The notes beneath the pieces were generated by a model. That model was not told the origin of the DNA and did no database searches. It saw nothing but the letters and a program-made list of their open reading frames with translations. The translations under genes and the position numbers were made by a program. Below, piece by piece: positions 43,900 to 53,364 of a DNA stretch of 64,000 bases (positions are counted from its first letter, which is position 1; every line of letters starts with the position of its first letter). Origin of the DNA: Arenimonas fontis (GTDB lineage: Bacteria > Pseudomonadota > Gammaproteobacteria > Xanthomonadales > Xanthomonadaceae); the NCBI RefSeq assembly GCF_008386465.1, contig NZ_VUOD01000008.1, positions 1 through 64,000 on the forward strand, in the 5' to 3' direction.

Positions 43900-45984
43900 T
43901 CAGTTGCGAAGGTGCCACTGGTTGATGTGCCCCGTATCGGCAGGCCCGTCGTCGCGAACGCGCAGGTACCAGGTGCCGTTGGCGGTTTCGCTGGAAGCGT
44001 CCACCCAGAACTTCTTGATGATGTGGGGGGTGGATCCACCCTGGTTCTGCTGCAGCGGGAACACCCGGCCGGAGGGGCCGATCAGGTCCAGCGTCAGGTC
44101 GCCGCTGTAGGAATGGGAGATTTCCACCCGCACCAGCGTGCGTGGCGAGGCCATGCCCGTGCGCCGCAGGACGAGGATCGGCGACTGCACGGAGCCGCCG
44201 CCCTGATCGGGAATGATGTAATCGTCGCGATTCAGGAAGACCCGGGCGTAATGGCTGACCAGCAGCCTGGCGCCGCTGTGCGCGGACGCTCCGTGGACGT
44301 ATACGTAGTAGTTGCCCTCCTGCATTTCCTCGAACTTGCAGGTTTCCGTGTTGGTCGGGCCGCTGGACTTGCAGTCGTAGTCCGTCAGGGTCGGCGGCGA
44401 GCCGAATTTGACGTAAAGGTCGGCATTGCCGGTGCCATACTGCAGCTTGAAGCTGATGTTCATGCCCCGCGAGATGTTCGGGATCGCGTAACGGATCCAC
44501 GAGCCCTGGCTGCCCGCCGGCACCTGCACCGGAATGCCGTTGCGCAGCGTTTCGATCGGCCGGGCGGGCAGAAATCCCTGCACGCCGCGCAGCGCGGCAT
44601 AGGCATTGATCTTGCCGGCGCCGCAACCACCCGGGCAGTCGAACGGCGGCACTGCCTTGGCCGTCTGCTTGAGGATGGATTCGACCTCGGCCGGCGACCT
44701 GGGTGACAAGGCCTGCATCATGGCCACCACGCCGGCGACATGCGGCGTCGCCATGGAGGTGCCCTGGTAGTAGTAATAGGCCGGAGCGCCGGGCGTGGTG
44801 GTGCCGTCGTTGGCGGTCGAGGCAATTCCCACCTGGGCCCCGCTGCCGGTGGTGCCGCCGCCGCCCGGTGCGGCGACGTCTATGGCTGCGCCGGCGTTGG
44901 AGAAGCTCGACCTCGTTCCGTCCAGGTCGGTGGATGCGACGGCGATCACGTTGCCGCAGTTCGCCGGCGAATGATTTTCGACGCTGGTGTTGTCGTTGCC
45001 CGCCGCGACGACCACGACGCTACCGCGCGACACGGCAAAGTTGATCGCGTTCTGGTAAGTCGCTCCGCAAGGTCCCTCGCCGCCCAGGCTCAGGTTGATC
45101 ACTTCGGCGGGGTTGGCATTGGCGGGTACGCCGGACACGCTGCCGCCCGCCGACCAGACGATCGCGTCGGCAATGTCGGAGGTCCAACCACCGCACTTGC
45201 CCAGTACGCGCACCGGCAGGATCTTTGCCAAGGGCGCCACGCCCGCAACGCCGATACCGTTGTTGGTATGAGCGGCCACCGTACCGGCGACATGGGTGCC
45301 ATGCCAGGACGAATCCTCGGCTTCCTCGCCGTCACCGCACTCGTTCTCTTCGACCCAGTCGCCGGGATCGGAAGGATCCGCATCGCGGCCGTTGCCGTCG
45401 TTGGCCGTGGCCAGGTCGGCGATGAAGTCGTAGCCGGGAACGAGCTTGGCTTCCAGGTCGGGGTGGCTGGTGATTCCGGTGTCGATGACGGCCACCACGA
45501 CCCCGTTGCCACGACCGATGTCCCAGGCTCGCGGCAGGTCTATGCCGCCGACGGGGTCGAAGTAGTGCCACTGGTTCTGGTAGCTGGGGTCGTTGGGCAC
45601 GAACGCCGGCCGCATGCGCCGATCCGGTTCCGCGTATTCGACCGCGGGATTGGCCCGCAAGCGCTGCAGGAAGGCCTCCGTCTCCATGTGTCCGAGCCGG
45701 CGGGTCAGTTTCACCACGTCCGCGCCCATGGCCGTCTCGCGCAAGCGCTGGACCTTGAAGCCGAAGCCGGCCGCCGCCTGATCCAGCGCACGCTGCCGGG
45801 CGGCAACCACCCGTGGATCCTGGCCGGAATCACGGAACTTGACGATGAAACGGTCCGACGCCGCGGCTTCCGGTCGGGCCAGCTGCTTCGGCGCAGGCTC
45901 CGGCGAGCGCTCGATGGCGAGCGTGGCGCCCGCGAGCATGGAGGTGATGGCAGCCGCTAGCAGGCTCCTGGCAACACTGTTCAC
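43900..45984 (-). CDS. secreted subtilisin-family serine protease with P/Homo B domain
   Basis: 694 residues. A signal peptide (about 1-24) precedes an inhibitor-I9-type propeptide (about 44-125) and an S8 catalytic domain with D168 (VAVIDTG), H228 (SSWHGTHVAGT) and S410 (GTSMATPHVAG). A pre-peptidase C-terminal region (about 480-570) and a C-terminal proprotein-convertase P domain (about 590-694) follow. Multiple cysteines suggest extracellular disulfides. Such exoproteases are typical of predatory and plant-associated xanthomonads; type II secretion is inferred. It stands as a single gene with its own terminator. Confidence 0.93.
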   Translation of the reverse strand: MNSVARSLLAAAITSMLAGATLAIERSPEPAPKQLARPEAAASDRFIVKFRDSGQDPRVVAARQRALDQAAAGFGFKVQRLRETAMGADVVKLTRRLGHMETEAFLQRLRANPAVEYAEPDRRMRPAFVPNDPSYQNQWHYFDPVGGIDLPRAWDIGRGNGVVVAVIDTGITSHPDLEAKLVPGYDFIADLATANDGNGRDADPSDPGDWVEENECGDGEEAEDSSWHGTHVAGTVAAHTNNGIGVAGVAPLAKILPVRVLGKCGGWTSDIADAIVWSAGGSVSGVPANANPAEVINLSLGGEGPCGATYQNAINFAVSRGSVVVVAAGNDNTSVENHSPANCGNVIAVASTDLDGTRSSFSNAGAAIDVAAPGGGGTTGSGAQVGIASTANDGTTTPGAPAYYYYQGTSMATPHVAGVVAMMQALSPRSPAEVESILKQTAKAVPPFDCPGGCGAGKINAYAALRGVQGFLPARPIETLRNGIPVQVPAGSQGSWIRYAIPNISRGMNISFKLQYGTGNADLYVKFGSPPTLTDYDCKSSGPTNTETCKFEEMQEGNYYVYVHGASAHSGARLLVSHYARVFLNRDDYIIPDQGGGSVQSPILVLRRTGMASPRTLVRVEISHSYSGDLTLDLIGPSGRVFPLQQNQGGSTPHIIKKFWVDASSETANGTWYLRVRDDGPADTGHINQWHLRN

Positions 45985-46079
45985 TTTCCTGACCCCCTGT
46001 TGACAAATCTGAACGGCCCGTCTCCGCAGACACGCGCCGCCAGGCCAAGTTTGCGCCAGTTGCCGCCGCGAGAAAACCC

Positions 46080-46289
46080 TCAGGCGTCCAGGTCCGGAAT
46101 CAGCCGGCTCTCCAGCGTCGCGATCATGTCCTTGAGCCGCAGCTTGCGCTTCTTCAGCCGCTTGAGAGTCAGCTCGTCCACGCCGCGGTCGGCCGAGAGA
46201 CGGGCGATGGCCTCGTCCAGATCGCGGTGCTCCAGCCTGAGCTCGGCAAGCCGGGCGGCGATCTCGGCCGGGTCTTGGCTGCTGGACAT
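46080..46289 (-). CDS. DUF465/YdcH-family small protein
   Basis: 69 residues, almost entirely a charged coiled coil ([30 protein letters not shown]), the DUF465 pattern. Function is unknown in the family. GGAGGA lies six bases before the ATG at 46289. It is divergent from ttcA. Confidence 0.88.
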   Translation of the reverse strand: MSSSQDPAEIAARLAELRLEHRDLDEAIARLSADRGVDELTLKRLKKRKLRLKDMIATLESRLIPDLDA

Positions 46290-46339
46290 GCGGGTCCTCC
46301 CTGGGCCGAGCTTACGCCGGCCCCGGCCGGCGGGGGTAG

Positions 46340-46345
46340 TAGAAT
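46340..46345 (+). promoter_or_regulatory. -10 element of ttcA (TAGAAT)
   Basis: TAGAAT 34 bases upstream of the ATG at 46374. Its position argues against an in-frame ATG at 46344, which overlaps it. Confidence 0.5.
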
Positions 46346-46373
46346 GCCGGCCCCGTCCAGCCGCCCGCCGCCG

Positions 46374-47240
46374 ATGAACCTGCCATTGCCCGATCCCGTC
46401 CCGCGCAAGGCCGCCCACGAGCGCAACAAGCTCGCCAAGCGTCTGCGCCGCCAGGTCGGCCAGGCCATCGCCGACTACGGCATGATCGAGGCCGGGGACC
46501 GGGTCATGGTCTGCCTGTCCGGCGGCAAGGACAGCTACACGATGCTGGACATCCTGCTGCAGCTGCAGAAGAAGGCACCGGTGCCCTTCGAGTTGCACGC
46601 GGTCAACCTCGACCAGAAGCAGCCTGACTTCCCCGAGCACGTGCTGCCGGACTACCTGCGTTCGATCGGCGTGCCCTACACCATTCTCGAGCAGGACACC
46701 TATTCGGTGGTCAAGCGGGTGGTGCCCGAAGGCAAGACCATGTGCTCGCTGTGCTCGCGCCTGCGCCGCGGCGCCCTGTACAGCTTCGCGAAGGAGCGGG
46801 GTTTCAGCAAGATCGCGCTCGGCCACCACCGCGACGACCTGGTCGCGACTTTCTTCCTGAACCTCTTCTTCCATGCCAGGCTGGCGGCGATGCCGCCCAA
46901 GCTGATGAGCGACGACGGCGAGCACGTGGTGATCCGCCCCCTGGCCTACAGCCGCGAGGCCGACATCGCCGAGTACGCGCAGTGGAAGCAGTTCCCGATC
47001 ATTCCCTGCAACCTGTGCGGCTCGCAGGAGAACCTGCAGCGCAAGCAGGTCGGGCGCATGCTGGCGGCCTGGGACAAGGAAACCCCCGGTCGCGTGGACA
47101 CCATCGCCCGCGCCCTGGCCGACGTGCGGCCCTCGCAGCTGGCCGACCCGAAGCTGTTCGACTTCCTGGCCCTGGGCCGGCGCGATCCGTCCGGCCTGGC
47201 CGATGCCCGCGCCTGGCTGGCCGGCGAGCCGGACGCCTGA
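46374..47240 (+). CDS. ttcA: tRNA 2-thiocytidine-32 synthetase
   Basis: Thiolates C32 of certain tRNAs using an Fe-S cluster. 288 residues; the PP-loop SGGKDS is at 49-54. Cysteine pairs C124-x-x-C127 and C212-x-x-C215 ligate the cluster. ATG at 46374 is chosen because a -10 element covers the upstream ATG. Confidence 0.94.
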   Translation: MNLPLPDPVPRKAAHERNKLAKRLRRQVGQAIADYGMIEAGDRVMVCLSGGKDSYTMLDILLQLQKKAPVPFELHAVNLDQKQPDFPEHVLPDYLRSIGVPYTILEQDTYSVVKRVVPEGKTMCSLCSRLRRGALYSFAKERGFSKIALGHHRDDLVATFFLNLFFHARLAAMPPKLMSDDGEHVVIRPLAYSREADIAEYAQWKQFPIIPCNLCGSQENLQRKQVGRMLAAWDKETPGRVDTIARALADVRPSQLADPKLFDFLALGRRDPSGLADARAWLAGEPDA

Positions 47241-47304
47241 TTCCCCCAATGCCCGACCCCGGCGCCGCCGGCCGCGGCGCCGCCACCACCGGAATGGATT
47301 CTTG

Positions 47305-48216
47305 ATGTTTTTTCGCAACCTGAGCTTCTTCCGCTTCCCCGCCAGCCTCGCCAAGACCCTCGACGACCTCGACGCCCGCCTGGAGGATTGCCGACTCAGG
47401 CCGGTCGGCCCCTCCGAGCCGATGTCGCGCGGTTTCGTCTCGCCCTTCGGCCGCGACGAGCCGGCCATGAGCCACCGCGTCGGCGACGCCATCTGGATCA
47501 CCCTGGGCGGCGAGGACCGGCTGCTGCCGGCGGCCGTGGTCAACGACGCCCTCGCCCGCAGGGTCGCCGAGATCGAGGAAAAGGAAGGCCGGCGCTTGGG
47601 CGGACGCGCCCGCAAGCGCCTGAAGGAAGACCTGGTGATGGAGCTGCTGCCGCGCGCCTTCGTGCGGCCGACCCGGCTCAACGCCAGCCTGGACCTCGGG
47701 CACGGCTTCATCGCCGTGGACAGCGGCTCGCGCAAGGCCGCCGAGGCCCTGGTCTCGGAACTGCGGCATGCCCTGGGCAGCTTCCCGGCCCTGCCGCTGA
47801 ACGCCGAGGTGGCGGTGCGGGCGGTGATGACCGGCTGGCTGGCCGGCGAACCGCTGCCGGCCGGGCTGGCCCTGGGCGACGAATGCGAACTCAAGGACCC
47901 GGTGGACGGCGGCGCCGTGGTCCGCTGCAGCCGGCACGAATTGCAGGCAGACGAGATCCGTGGCCATCTGGAGGCCGGCAAGCAGGCCACCCGCCTGGCC
48001 CTGGTGCTGGACGATCACGTCTCCTTCGTCCTCGGCGAGGACCTGGTGCTGCGCAAGCTGAAGTTCCTCGACGGCGCGGTCGAGCAGCTGGAGAACACCG
48101 AGCGCGACTCCCTGCACGCCGAACTGGATGCCCGCTACGCGCTGATGGCCGGCGAGCTCAAGCGCCTGTTCGCGGTGCTGGAGCAGGCGCTGAAGTTCAG
48201 CCGCGCCGAGGCTTGA
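47305..48216 (+). CDS. rdgC: recombination-associated protein RdgC
   Basis: 303-residue ring-shaped DNA-binding protein that modulates RecA filament assembly and is linked to replication restart. MFFRNLSFFRF at the N-terminus and the GFVSPFGR motif are conserved. It encodes in the same direction as ttcA after 64 bases, probably with its own weak promoter. Confidence 0.93.
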   Translation: MFFRNLSFFRFPASLAKTLDDLDARLEDCRLRPVGPSEPMSRGFVSPFGRDEPAMSHRVGDAIWITLGGEDRLLPAAVVNDALARRVAEIEEKEGRRLGGRARKRLKEDLVMELLPRAFVRPTRLNASLDLGHGFIAVDSGSRKAAEALVSELRHALGSFPALPLNAEVAVRAVMTGWLAGEPLPAGLALGDECELKDPVDGGAVVRCSRHELQADEIRGHLEAGKQATRLALVLDDHVSFVLGEDLVLRKLKFLDGAVEQLENTERDSLHAELDARYALMAGELKRLFAVLEQALKFSRAEA

Positions 48217-48247
48217 GTCCCGGCCGATACCGCGCCAGCATCCGCGC

Positions 48248-49015
48248 ATGCCACTGCTGCGCACGCCGCGCCCCGTTCCGCCGGCCGAGGAGATCCGGCC
48301 GCTGCGGCTCGCCGACGGCCGTGAAGTCCCGGTGCGCTGGGTCCGGCACCCGCGCGCCCGCCGACTGCGTCTGTTGGTGGGCGAACGCGGCGCCCGGCTT
48401 ACCCTGCCGCCGCGCGCCTCCATCGGCGCCGCCGAGGCCTTCCTGCACGAACACCGCGACTGGCTGGCGGCTCAGCTGGCCGCGCACGCGGCGAACACGC
48501 CCGCGCCGCTGGCCCTGTGGCGGGAAGCGCGACTGCCGCTGCGCGGCGCCCAACTGCCGTTGCGCTGGCAGCCCGGCCGCTACGCCCGGGCCGTGCTGGA
48601 CGAACACGGCGTGTTGCTGCAGTTGCCCGAACGCGCCGGCGAAGGCCAGGCCCGGGCGGCGCTGCGCGAGTTCTACGGCCAGCAGGCCCGGGCCGACCTC
48701 GGCGCCTGGCTGCCCAAATACCTGCCGGCCCTGCCGCGGTCGCCGCTGTCGTTCCGGCTGCGGCCGCTGTCCTCGCTCTGGGGCTCGCTCAGCCCCGGCG
48801 ATGCGCTGAGCCTGGACCTGGCCCTGGTGCTGGGCCGGCCCTCGGCCTTCGAGCACGTGCTGGTGCACGAGCTCTGCCACCTGATCCACGCCAACCACTC
48901 GCGCGCCTTCTGGCGCGAGGTGGAAAAGCGCTGGCCGGACTGGCGCGACGAGCGCGACTACCTGCGCGCCGAGGGCCCGGGCCTGAAGGCGGCGCTGGCG
49001 CGACTGGCGGGCTGA
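48248..49015 (+). CDS. M48/YgjP-type zinc metallopeptidase
   Basis: 255 residues. A beta-rich N-terminal region typical of DUF45/YgjP proteins precedes the zinc motif H207-E208-L-C-H211 in HELCHLIHANHS, with a downstream helix FWREVEKRWPDW. YgjP-like proteins are cytoplasmic and of unclear substrate. It lies 31 bases after rdgC, so cotranscription is possible. Confidence 0.86.
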   Translation: MPLLRTPRPVPPAEEIRPLRLADGREVPVRWVRHPRARRLRLLVGERGARLTLPPRASIGAAEAFLHEHRDWLAAQLAAHAANTPAPLALWREARLPLRGAQLPLRWQPGRYARAVLDEHGVLLQLPERAGEGQARAALREFYGQQARADLGAWLPKYLPALPRSPLSFRLRPLSSLWGSLSPGDALSLDLALVLGRPSAFEHVLVHELCHLIHANHSRAFWREVEKRWPDWRDERDYLRAEGPGLKAALARLAG

Positions 49016-49103
49016 ATCCGCGGGCGCGGGCGCGCCGCAAGCCGAGCCCGCCCAGTCCGACCGCTCCCGTTCCGAACGCGCCCCAGGCCGCTCGCGCCCC
49101 GCA

Positions 49104-49952
49104 TCAGCCGGCAGCGAGGAAGTCGCGCAGCCTCGGTCCGACCTGCCCGGGCTGTTCCATGTGCAGGTGATGGCCGCCCGGCACCCGCTCCAGGCGGACG
49201 TCGGCCATGCAGGCGGCGCGCTCGCGCAGGACGTCCCAGGAGAACCACGGCGGCGAGGGTTCGGCGGCGATCACCAGGGTCGGGGCCTCGATCAGCCGCA
49301 ACATGGAGCGGATCGCCGGTTCCGGCAGGCGGCTCGAAGCCGGCAGGGTCAGGCGCGGATCGCTGCGCCAGGCAAAACCGCCCTCGACCGGGCGCAGGTT
49401 GCGTTCGACGATCAGCCGGGCGGCGGCCGGCGCCATCTCGGTGGCGGCCAGGCGGGCGGCTACCGCCGCGTCGAGGTCGGGGATGAGCCGCGACGACCGC
49501 CCGCGCACGGCCCGGCGCGCGAGCACGGCTTCACGCAGTCGCGAGCCGGCGCCGTCCGGATCGCCCGCCACCGGGCCCAGGGCCTCGACCAGGGCCAGGC
49601 GCCGCACCCGCGCCGGTACTGCCGCCGCCAGCAGGCAGGCGATCGCCCCGCCCATGGAATGGCCGAGCAGGTCGGCCCGCGCCCAGCCCAGCGCATCCAG
49701 GGCGTCCAGCACGTCGTGGATCCAGTCCACGAAGACATAGTCATACCCTGGCGCCCGATGCTCCGAGGCGCCGTGCCCGGGCAGGTCGAGCGCGACCCAG
49801 CGGAAGTCCGCCAGCCAGGGCGCCAGCGGCAGGAAACTGGCGGCATTGTCCAGCCAGCCGTGCAGGCAGAGCAGGGGCCGGCCGTCCTCGCGGCCGCCGC
49901 TCAGGGCCGCCAGCCTGCCGCGGGCGGCCGGAAGGCTCAGCTCGCGGATCAT
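49104..49952 (-). CDS. alpha/beta hydrolase
   Basis: 282 residues of the alpha/beta hydrolase fold. The oxyanion segment LHGWLDNAASF is near 30-40, the nucleophile elbow is GHSMGG with S99, and a C-terminal His lies in GGHHLHM near 262. The substrate cannot be inferred. It overlaps hemH by 4 bases (ATGA), a neighbour pair seen in xanthomonads. Confidence 0.88.
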   Translation of the reverse strand: MIRELSLPAARGRLAALSGGREDGRPLLCLHGWLDNAASFLPLAPWLADFRWVALDLPGHGASEHRAPGYDYVFVDWIHDVLDALDALGWARADLLGHSMGGAIACLLAAAVPARVRRLALVEALGPVAGDPDGAGSRLREAVLARRAVRGRSSRLIPDLDAAVAARLAATEMAPAAARLIVERNLRPVEGGFAWRSDPRLTLPASSRLPEPAIRSMLRLIEAPTLVIAAEPSPPWFSWDVLRERAACMADVRLERVPGGHHLHMEQPGQVGPRLRDFLAAG

Positions 49953-50959
49953 GCGTGCCGCCAGCCCTGCAGGTGCCGGCGCGCCAGGGCAGCCAGGGCG
50001 GCGACGTGGCCGGGGCCGTCGTTGAGCGCGGCGATATAACGCAGTTCACCGCCGCCGGCCGCGCGGAACAGCGCGGCGTTCTGCGCCGCGATCTCCTCCA
50101 GCGTCTCCAGGCAGTCGGCGGCGAATCCCGGGCAGACCACGTCGAGGGTCTTCACGCCCTCGCCGGCCAGGCACCGCAGGGTTTCGTCGGTGGCCGGCCC
50201 GAGCCAGGGCTCGCGGCCGAAGCGCGACTGGTAGCCAAGCAGCCATTCGCCCTCGGCCAGACCCAGGCGCGCGGCCAGGGCACGGGCGCCGGCCTCGCAC
50301 TGGCGCGGGTAGGGGTCGCCCGCGGTTTCGAAACGCTTGGGCAGGCCGTGGAAGGACATCAGCAGGCGCTCGCCGCGACCATGCAGGTCCCAGTGTTCGC
50401 GGATGCGCGATTCCAGGGCGTCCAGCCAGCCGCTATCCAGGTGGTAATCGGCGACGAAGCGCAGCTCGGGCAGCCGTCGCCAGCTGCCGATCTCCCGGAC
50501 CACGGCATCGAACACCGAAGCCGAGGTGCTGGCCGAGTACTGCGGATACAGCGGCAGCACCAGCAGCCGGGTCATGCCTTCGGCCTCCAGGGCCCGCAGG
50601 GTGTCCGCGATCGCCGGCCGGCCGTAACGCATCGCCAGCCTTACCGTCACCTCCGGCAGGGCATGCTGCAGTTGCTCGGCCAGCCGGCGGCTGTACACCA
50701 GCAGCGGCGAGCCTTCGTCCATCCAGATCGAGGCATAGTTGCGCGCCACCTTGCCCGAGCGCAGCGGCAGGATCGCGAAATGAAGGATCGGGCACCACAA
50801 CCAGCGGCTGAGTTCGACCACCCGGTAGTCATGCAGGAATTCGCCCAGGTAACGCCGCACCGCGCCGCGGGTGGGCGCTTCCGGCGTACCCAGGTTGACC
50901 AGCAGCAGGGCCGTGCGGCCGGGGCCGGTCTGGCGCGGGGAGTCTCGGAAAGCGGTCAT
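49949..50959 (-). CDS. hemH: ferrochelatase
   Basis: Inserts Fe2+ into protoporphyrin IX in the last step of protoheme synthesis. 336 residues; LLLVNLGTPEAPT opens the protein, MSFHGLPKRF carries the metal-site His near 203, and YQSRFGREPWLGPATDET contains the conserved Glu. A GATAAT -10 (50989-50994) lies 30 bases before the ATG at 50959. The downstream alpha/beta hydrolase is cotranscribed. Confidence 0.95.
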   Translation of the reverse strand: MTAFRDSPRQTGPGRTALLLVNLGTPEAPTRGAVRRYLGEFLHDYRVVELSRWLWCPILHFAILPLRSGKVARNYASIWMDEGSPLLVYSRRLAEQLQHALPEVTVRLAMRYGRPAIADTLRALEAEGMTRLLVLPLYPQYSASTSASVFDAVVREIGSWRRLPELRFVADYHLDSGWLDALESRIREHWDLHGRGERLLMSFHGLPKRFETAGDPYPRQCEAGARALAARLGLAEGEWLLGYQSRFGREPWLGPATDETLRCLAGEGVKTLDVVCPGFAADCLETLEEIAAQNAALFRAAGGGELRYIAALNDGPGHVAALAALARRHLQGWRHA

Positions 50960-50988
50960 CGGGGGTTTCCTGGCCGGGCAGCCGGCAA

Positions 50989-50994
50989 ATTATC
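50989..50994 (-). promoter_or_regulatory. -10 element of hemH (GATAAT)
   Basis: GATAAT on the minus strand, 30 bases before the hemH start, in an AT-richer patch of the hemH/SYLF divergent gap. Confidence 0.45.
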
Positions 50995-51096
50995 ATCGCC
51001 GCCACGGAAGACGGCGTGCCTGCCGGCTCACCGCCGGTTCATGCCGCCCGCACATACTCGACCCGACGCCACCCGCCGAAAGGCCCGGAGAATGCG

Positions 51097-51777
51097 ATGA
51101 AGCTCGTCCGCCTCGCCCTGCTGTCCCTGCTGCTGGCCGCCCTGCCCGCCGTCGCCGGCGAGAAGGAGGAAGCGCGCGCCGCCGATGCCGCCCGCGTGCT
51201 CGGCGAGATCATGCGCATCCCGGAAACGGCCGTGCCCGAGAAGCTGTTCTCCGAGGCCCATGCCATCGCCGTGATCCCGGACGTGGTCAAGGCCGGCCTG
51301 TTCGTCGGCGGCCGCGGCGGCAAGGGCCTGATCGCGGTGCGCGGCCCGGACGGCACCTGGTCCAATCCCAGCTTCATCAAGCTCGGCGGCGGCAGCTTCG
51401 GCTTCCAGGCCGGGGTGCAGTCGGCCGACGTGATCCTGGTCTTCCGCAGTCCGCGCGGCGTGGACGGCATCGTCAACGGCAAGTTCACCCTCGGCGCCGA
51501 TGCCAGCGTGGCTGCCGGCCCGGTCGGCCGCAGCGCCCAGGCCAGCACCGACGAGCAGCTCAAGGCGGAGATCTACAGCTACTCCCGGGCCCGCGGCCTG
51601 TTCGCCGGCGTCGCCCTGGATGGCACCTGGCTGCGCATCGACCACCGCGCCAACGAGGCCGTCTACGGCCGCGGCACCACGCCGCGGATGATCTTCGAGG
51701 GCCGGGTGGACCCGCCGCCGACCCCGGTGGTGGATTTCCGCGACCGGCTCGAAGAGAACACCGTCCCGCAGGAGTGA
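51097..51777 (+). CDS. SYLF/Ysc84-domain exported protein
   Basis: 226 residues. A signal peptide (about 1-21, ending AVAGEKEE) is followed by a single SYLF domain (about 40-215) rich in GGRGGKG and GGGSFGFQAGVQS. SYLF domains bind lipids or phosphoinositides in eukaryotes; bacterial copies are periplasmic with unknown function. ATG at 51097 follows CCGGAG. Not obviously tied to tat, although tatA starts 60 bases later. Confidence 0.87.
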   Translation: MKLVRLALLSLLLAALPAVAGEKEEARAADAARVLGEIMRIPETAVPEKLFSEAHAIAVIPDVVKAGLFVGGRGGKGLIAVRGPDGTWSNPSFIKLGGGSFGFQAGVQSADVILVFRSPRGVDGIVNGKFTLGADASVAAGPVGRSAQASTDEQLKAEIYSYSRARGLFAGVALDGTWLRIDHRANEAVYGRGTTPRMIFEGRVDPPPTPVVDFRDRLEENTVPQE

Positions 51778-51797
51778 TGGCAGGGGGCCGGCTGCGC

Positions 51798-51803
51798 TAG
51801 ACT
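51798..51803 (+). promoter_or_regulatory. -10 element of tatABC (TAGACT)
   Basis: CTAGACT 40 bases before the tatA ATG, identical in core to the -10 of the RiPP-like precursor gene. Confidence 0.45.
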
Positions 51804-51837
51804 GCCCGGCATTACCTTGACCGCGGGAAGCACGGAC

Positions 51838-52077
51838 ATGGGCAGCTTCAGCATCTGGCACTGGATCATCGTCCTGGTGGTGGTCGTGCTGATCTTCGGC
51901 ACCAGGAAGCTCGGCAGCATCGGCAAGGACCTCGGCGAAGGCATCCGCGGCTTCAAGAAGGGCCTGAAGGACGGCGACGAGTCCGAGGCCGGTCCGCCAG
52001 CCCAGCTGGGCAACGAGCGCAAGGACGCCGGCGCCGAGAACTCCCGCCAGGAGTCGGGTTCCGGCAAGGGCGGCTGA
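51838..52077 (+). CDS. tatA: Tat translocase subunit TatA
   Basis: 79 residues. One N-terminal membrane helix ([17 protein letters not shown]) is followed by the amphipathic helix with [19 protein letters not shown] and an acidic tail. TatA oligomers form the pore for folded twin-arginine proteins. The ATG at 51838 is chosen over an upstream in-frame GTG because MGSFSIWHW is the conserved start and the -10 limits the leader. Confidence 0.94.
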   Translation: MGSFSIWHWIIVLVVVVLIFGTRKLGSIGKDLGEGIRGFKKGLKDGDESEAGPPAQLGNERKDAGAENSRQESGSGKGG

Positions 52078-52113
52078 TCCCGGCCGCTCCGCGGCCCGGA
52101 TCCGCCTGGCGCC

Positions 52114-52623
52114 ATGTTCGATATCGGGTTTTTCGAACTGCTGGTCATCGGCGTGGTGGCCCTGGTGGTGCTCGGCCCCGAGCGCCTGCCCCGGGCCGCG
52201 CGCATGGCCGGGCTGTGGGTGCGCAAGGCGCGGGCGCAGTGGTACTCGGTCAAGGCCGAGTTCGAGCGCGAACTGGCGGCCGAGGACATGCGCCGCAGCA
52301 TCGGCGACCCGGGCCGGGCCTTGCGTGACGAGCTCGGCGAGACCGGCCGCGCGCTGAAGCAATCGCTGGACGAGGCCGCCCGCGCTGCTGGTCCGGACCG
52401 GTCCGGGAGCCCGGTTCCCGCCGGGACGGGCTCCGCCGCTCCAGCGCCCGTCGAGCATGGCACTGTCGGGCCGGGCGAGCCGGACCGCGCCGACCGCGAT
52501 GCCGGCGCCGTGAACAGGGACGCGGCGAGCGGCCCGGACGCGACCGGCCCGGACGCTGCCGGCCAGGCCGCAGCCGAGCACGGCGACGGCCCTGGGCCGC
52601 GGCGGGAGCCGCCCGCGCCATGA
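52114..52623 (+). CDS. tatB: Tat translocase subunit TatB
   Basis: 169 residues. The membrane helix begins MFDIGFFELLVIGVVALVV and the GPERLP hinge is followed by a long amphipathic helix. TatB forms the receptor complex with TatC. The C-terminal third (about 88-169) is a low-complexity Ala/Gly/Pro/Asp tail, probably disordered. Its stop overlaps tatC by 4 bases. Confidence 0.94.
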   Translation: MFDIGFFELLVIGVVALVVLGPERLPRAARMAGLWVRKARAQWYSVKAEFERELAAEDMRRSIGDPGRALRDELGETGRALKQSLDEAARAAGPDRSGSPVPAGTGSAAPAPVEHGTVGPGEPDRADRDAGAVNRDAASGPDATGPDAAGQAAAEHGDGPGPRREPPAP

Positions 52624-53360
52624 ACCGCACCGGCGAACTGCCCGAAGACAGCCTGATGGGCCACCTGCTGGAGCTGCGTGCGCGCCTGCTCAAGGGCGTG
52701 CTGGCGGTGCTGCTGGTGTTCGTGGCCCTGCTGCCCCTTGCCGAGCCGCTTTACGCGCGTTTCGCCGCGCCGCTGCTGGCCAAGCTGCCGGCCGGCGGCC
52801 AGCTGGTGGCCATCGACGTGGCCTCGCCCTTCTTCACGCCGATCAAGCTGGCCTTCTTCGTCGCCCTGCTGCTGGCCATGCCCTGGCTGATCTACCAGGC
52901 CTGGGCCTTCGTCGCGCCCGGCCTGTACCGGCACGAGCAGCGGCTGGCCCGGCCGCTGCTGGGCTCGGCCCTGCTGTTGTTCTACGTGGGCTGCGCCTTT
53001 GCCTGGTTCCTGGTGTTGCCGGCGGTGTTCGGCTTCCTCACCGCGGTCACGCCCGAGGGCGTGGCCATGATGACCGACATCAGCCGCTACCTGGACTTCG
53101 TGCTGGTGATCCTGCTGGCCTTCGGCCTGGGCTTCGAGCTGCCGGTGGCGGTGGTGGTGCTGGTGCTGCTGGGCGCGGTGACCCCGGCGCAGCTGCGCGA
53201 AGCGCGCGCTTACGTCATCGTCGGCATCTTCATCCTGGCCGCCATCGTCACGCCACCGGACGTGATCTCGCAGCTGTTGCTGGCCATCCCGATGTGCCTG
53301 CTGTACGAGGCCGGCATCGTCGCCGGCGTGCTGCTGAAGCGCCGCCGGGAGGGCGGCTGA
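52620..53360 (+). CDS. tatC: Tat translocase subunit TatC
   Basis: 246-residue inner-membrane protein with about six helices. It has the MGHLLELRARLL N-terminal signature, FFTPIKLAFFVALL and LGFELPVAVVVL. It recognises the twin-arginine signal peptide. ATG overlaps the tatB stop. Confidence 0.96.
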   Translation: MNRTGELPEDSLMGHLLELRARLLKGVLAVLLVFVALLPLAEPLYARFAAPLLAKLPAGGQLVAIDVASPFFTPIKLAFFVALLLAMPWLIYQAWAFVAPGLYRHEQRLARPLLGSALLLFYVGCAFAWFLVLPAVFGFLTAVTPEGVAMMTDISRYLDFVLVILLAFGLGFELPVAVVVLVLLGAVTPAQLREARAYVIVGIFILAAIVTPPDVISQLLLAIPMCLLYEAGIVAGVLLKRRREGG

Positions 53361-53364
53361 GGCC

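Noticed and set aside
52374-52623. Low-complexity tail of tatB considered as a possible frameshift or separate gene
   Set aside because: The frame is continuous to a stop that overlaps tatC by 4 bases, and Ala/Gly/Pro/Asp-rich tails are usual in high-GC TatB proteins.
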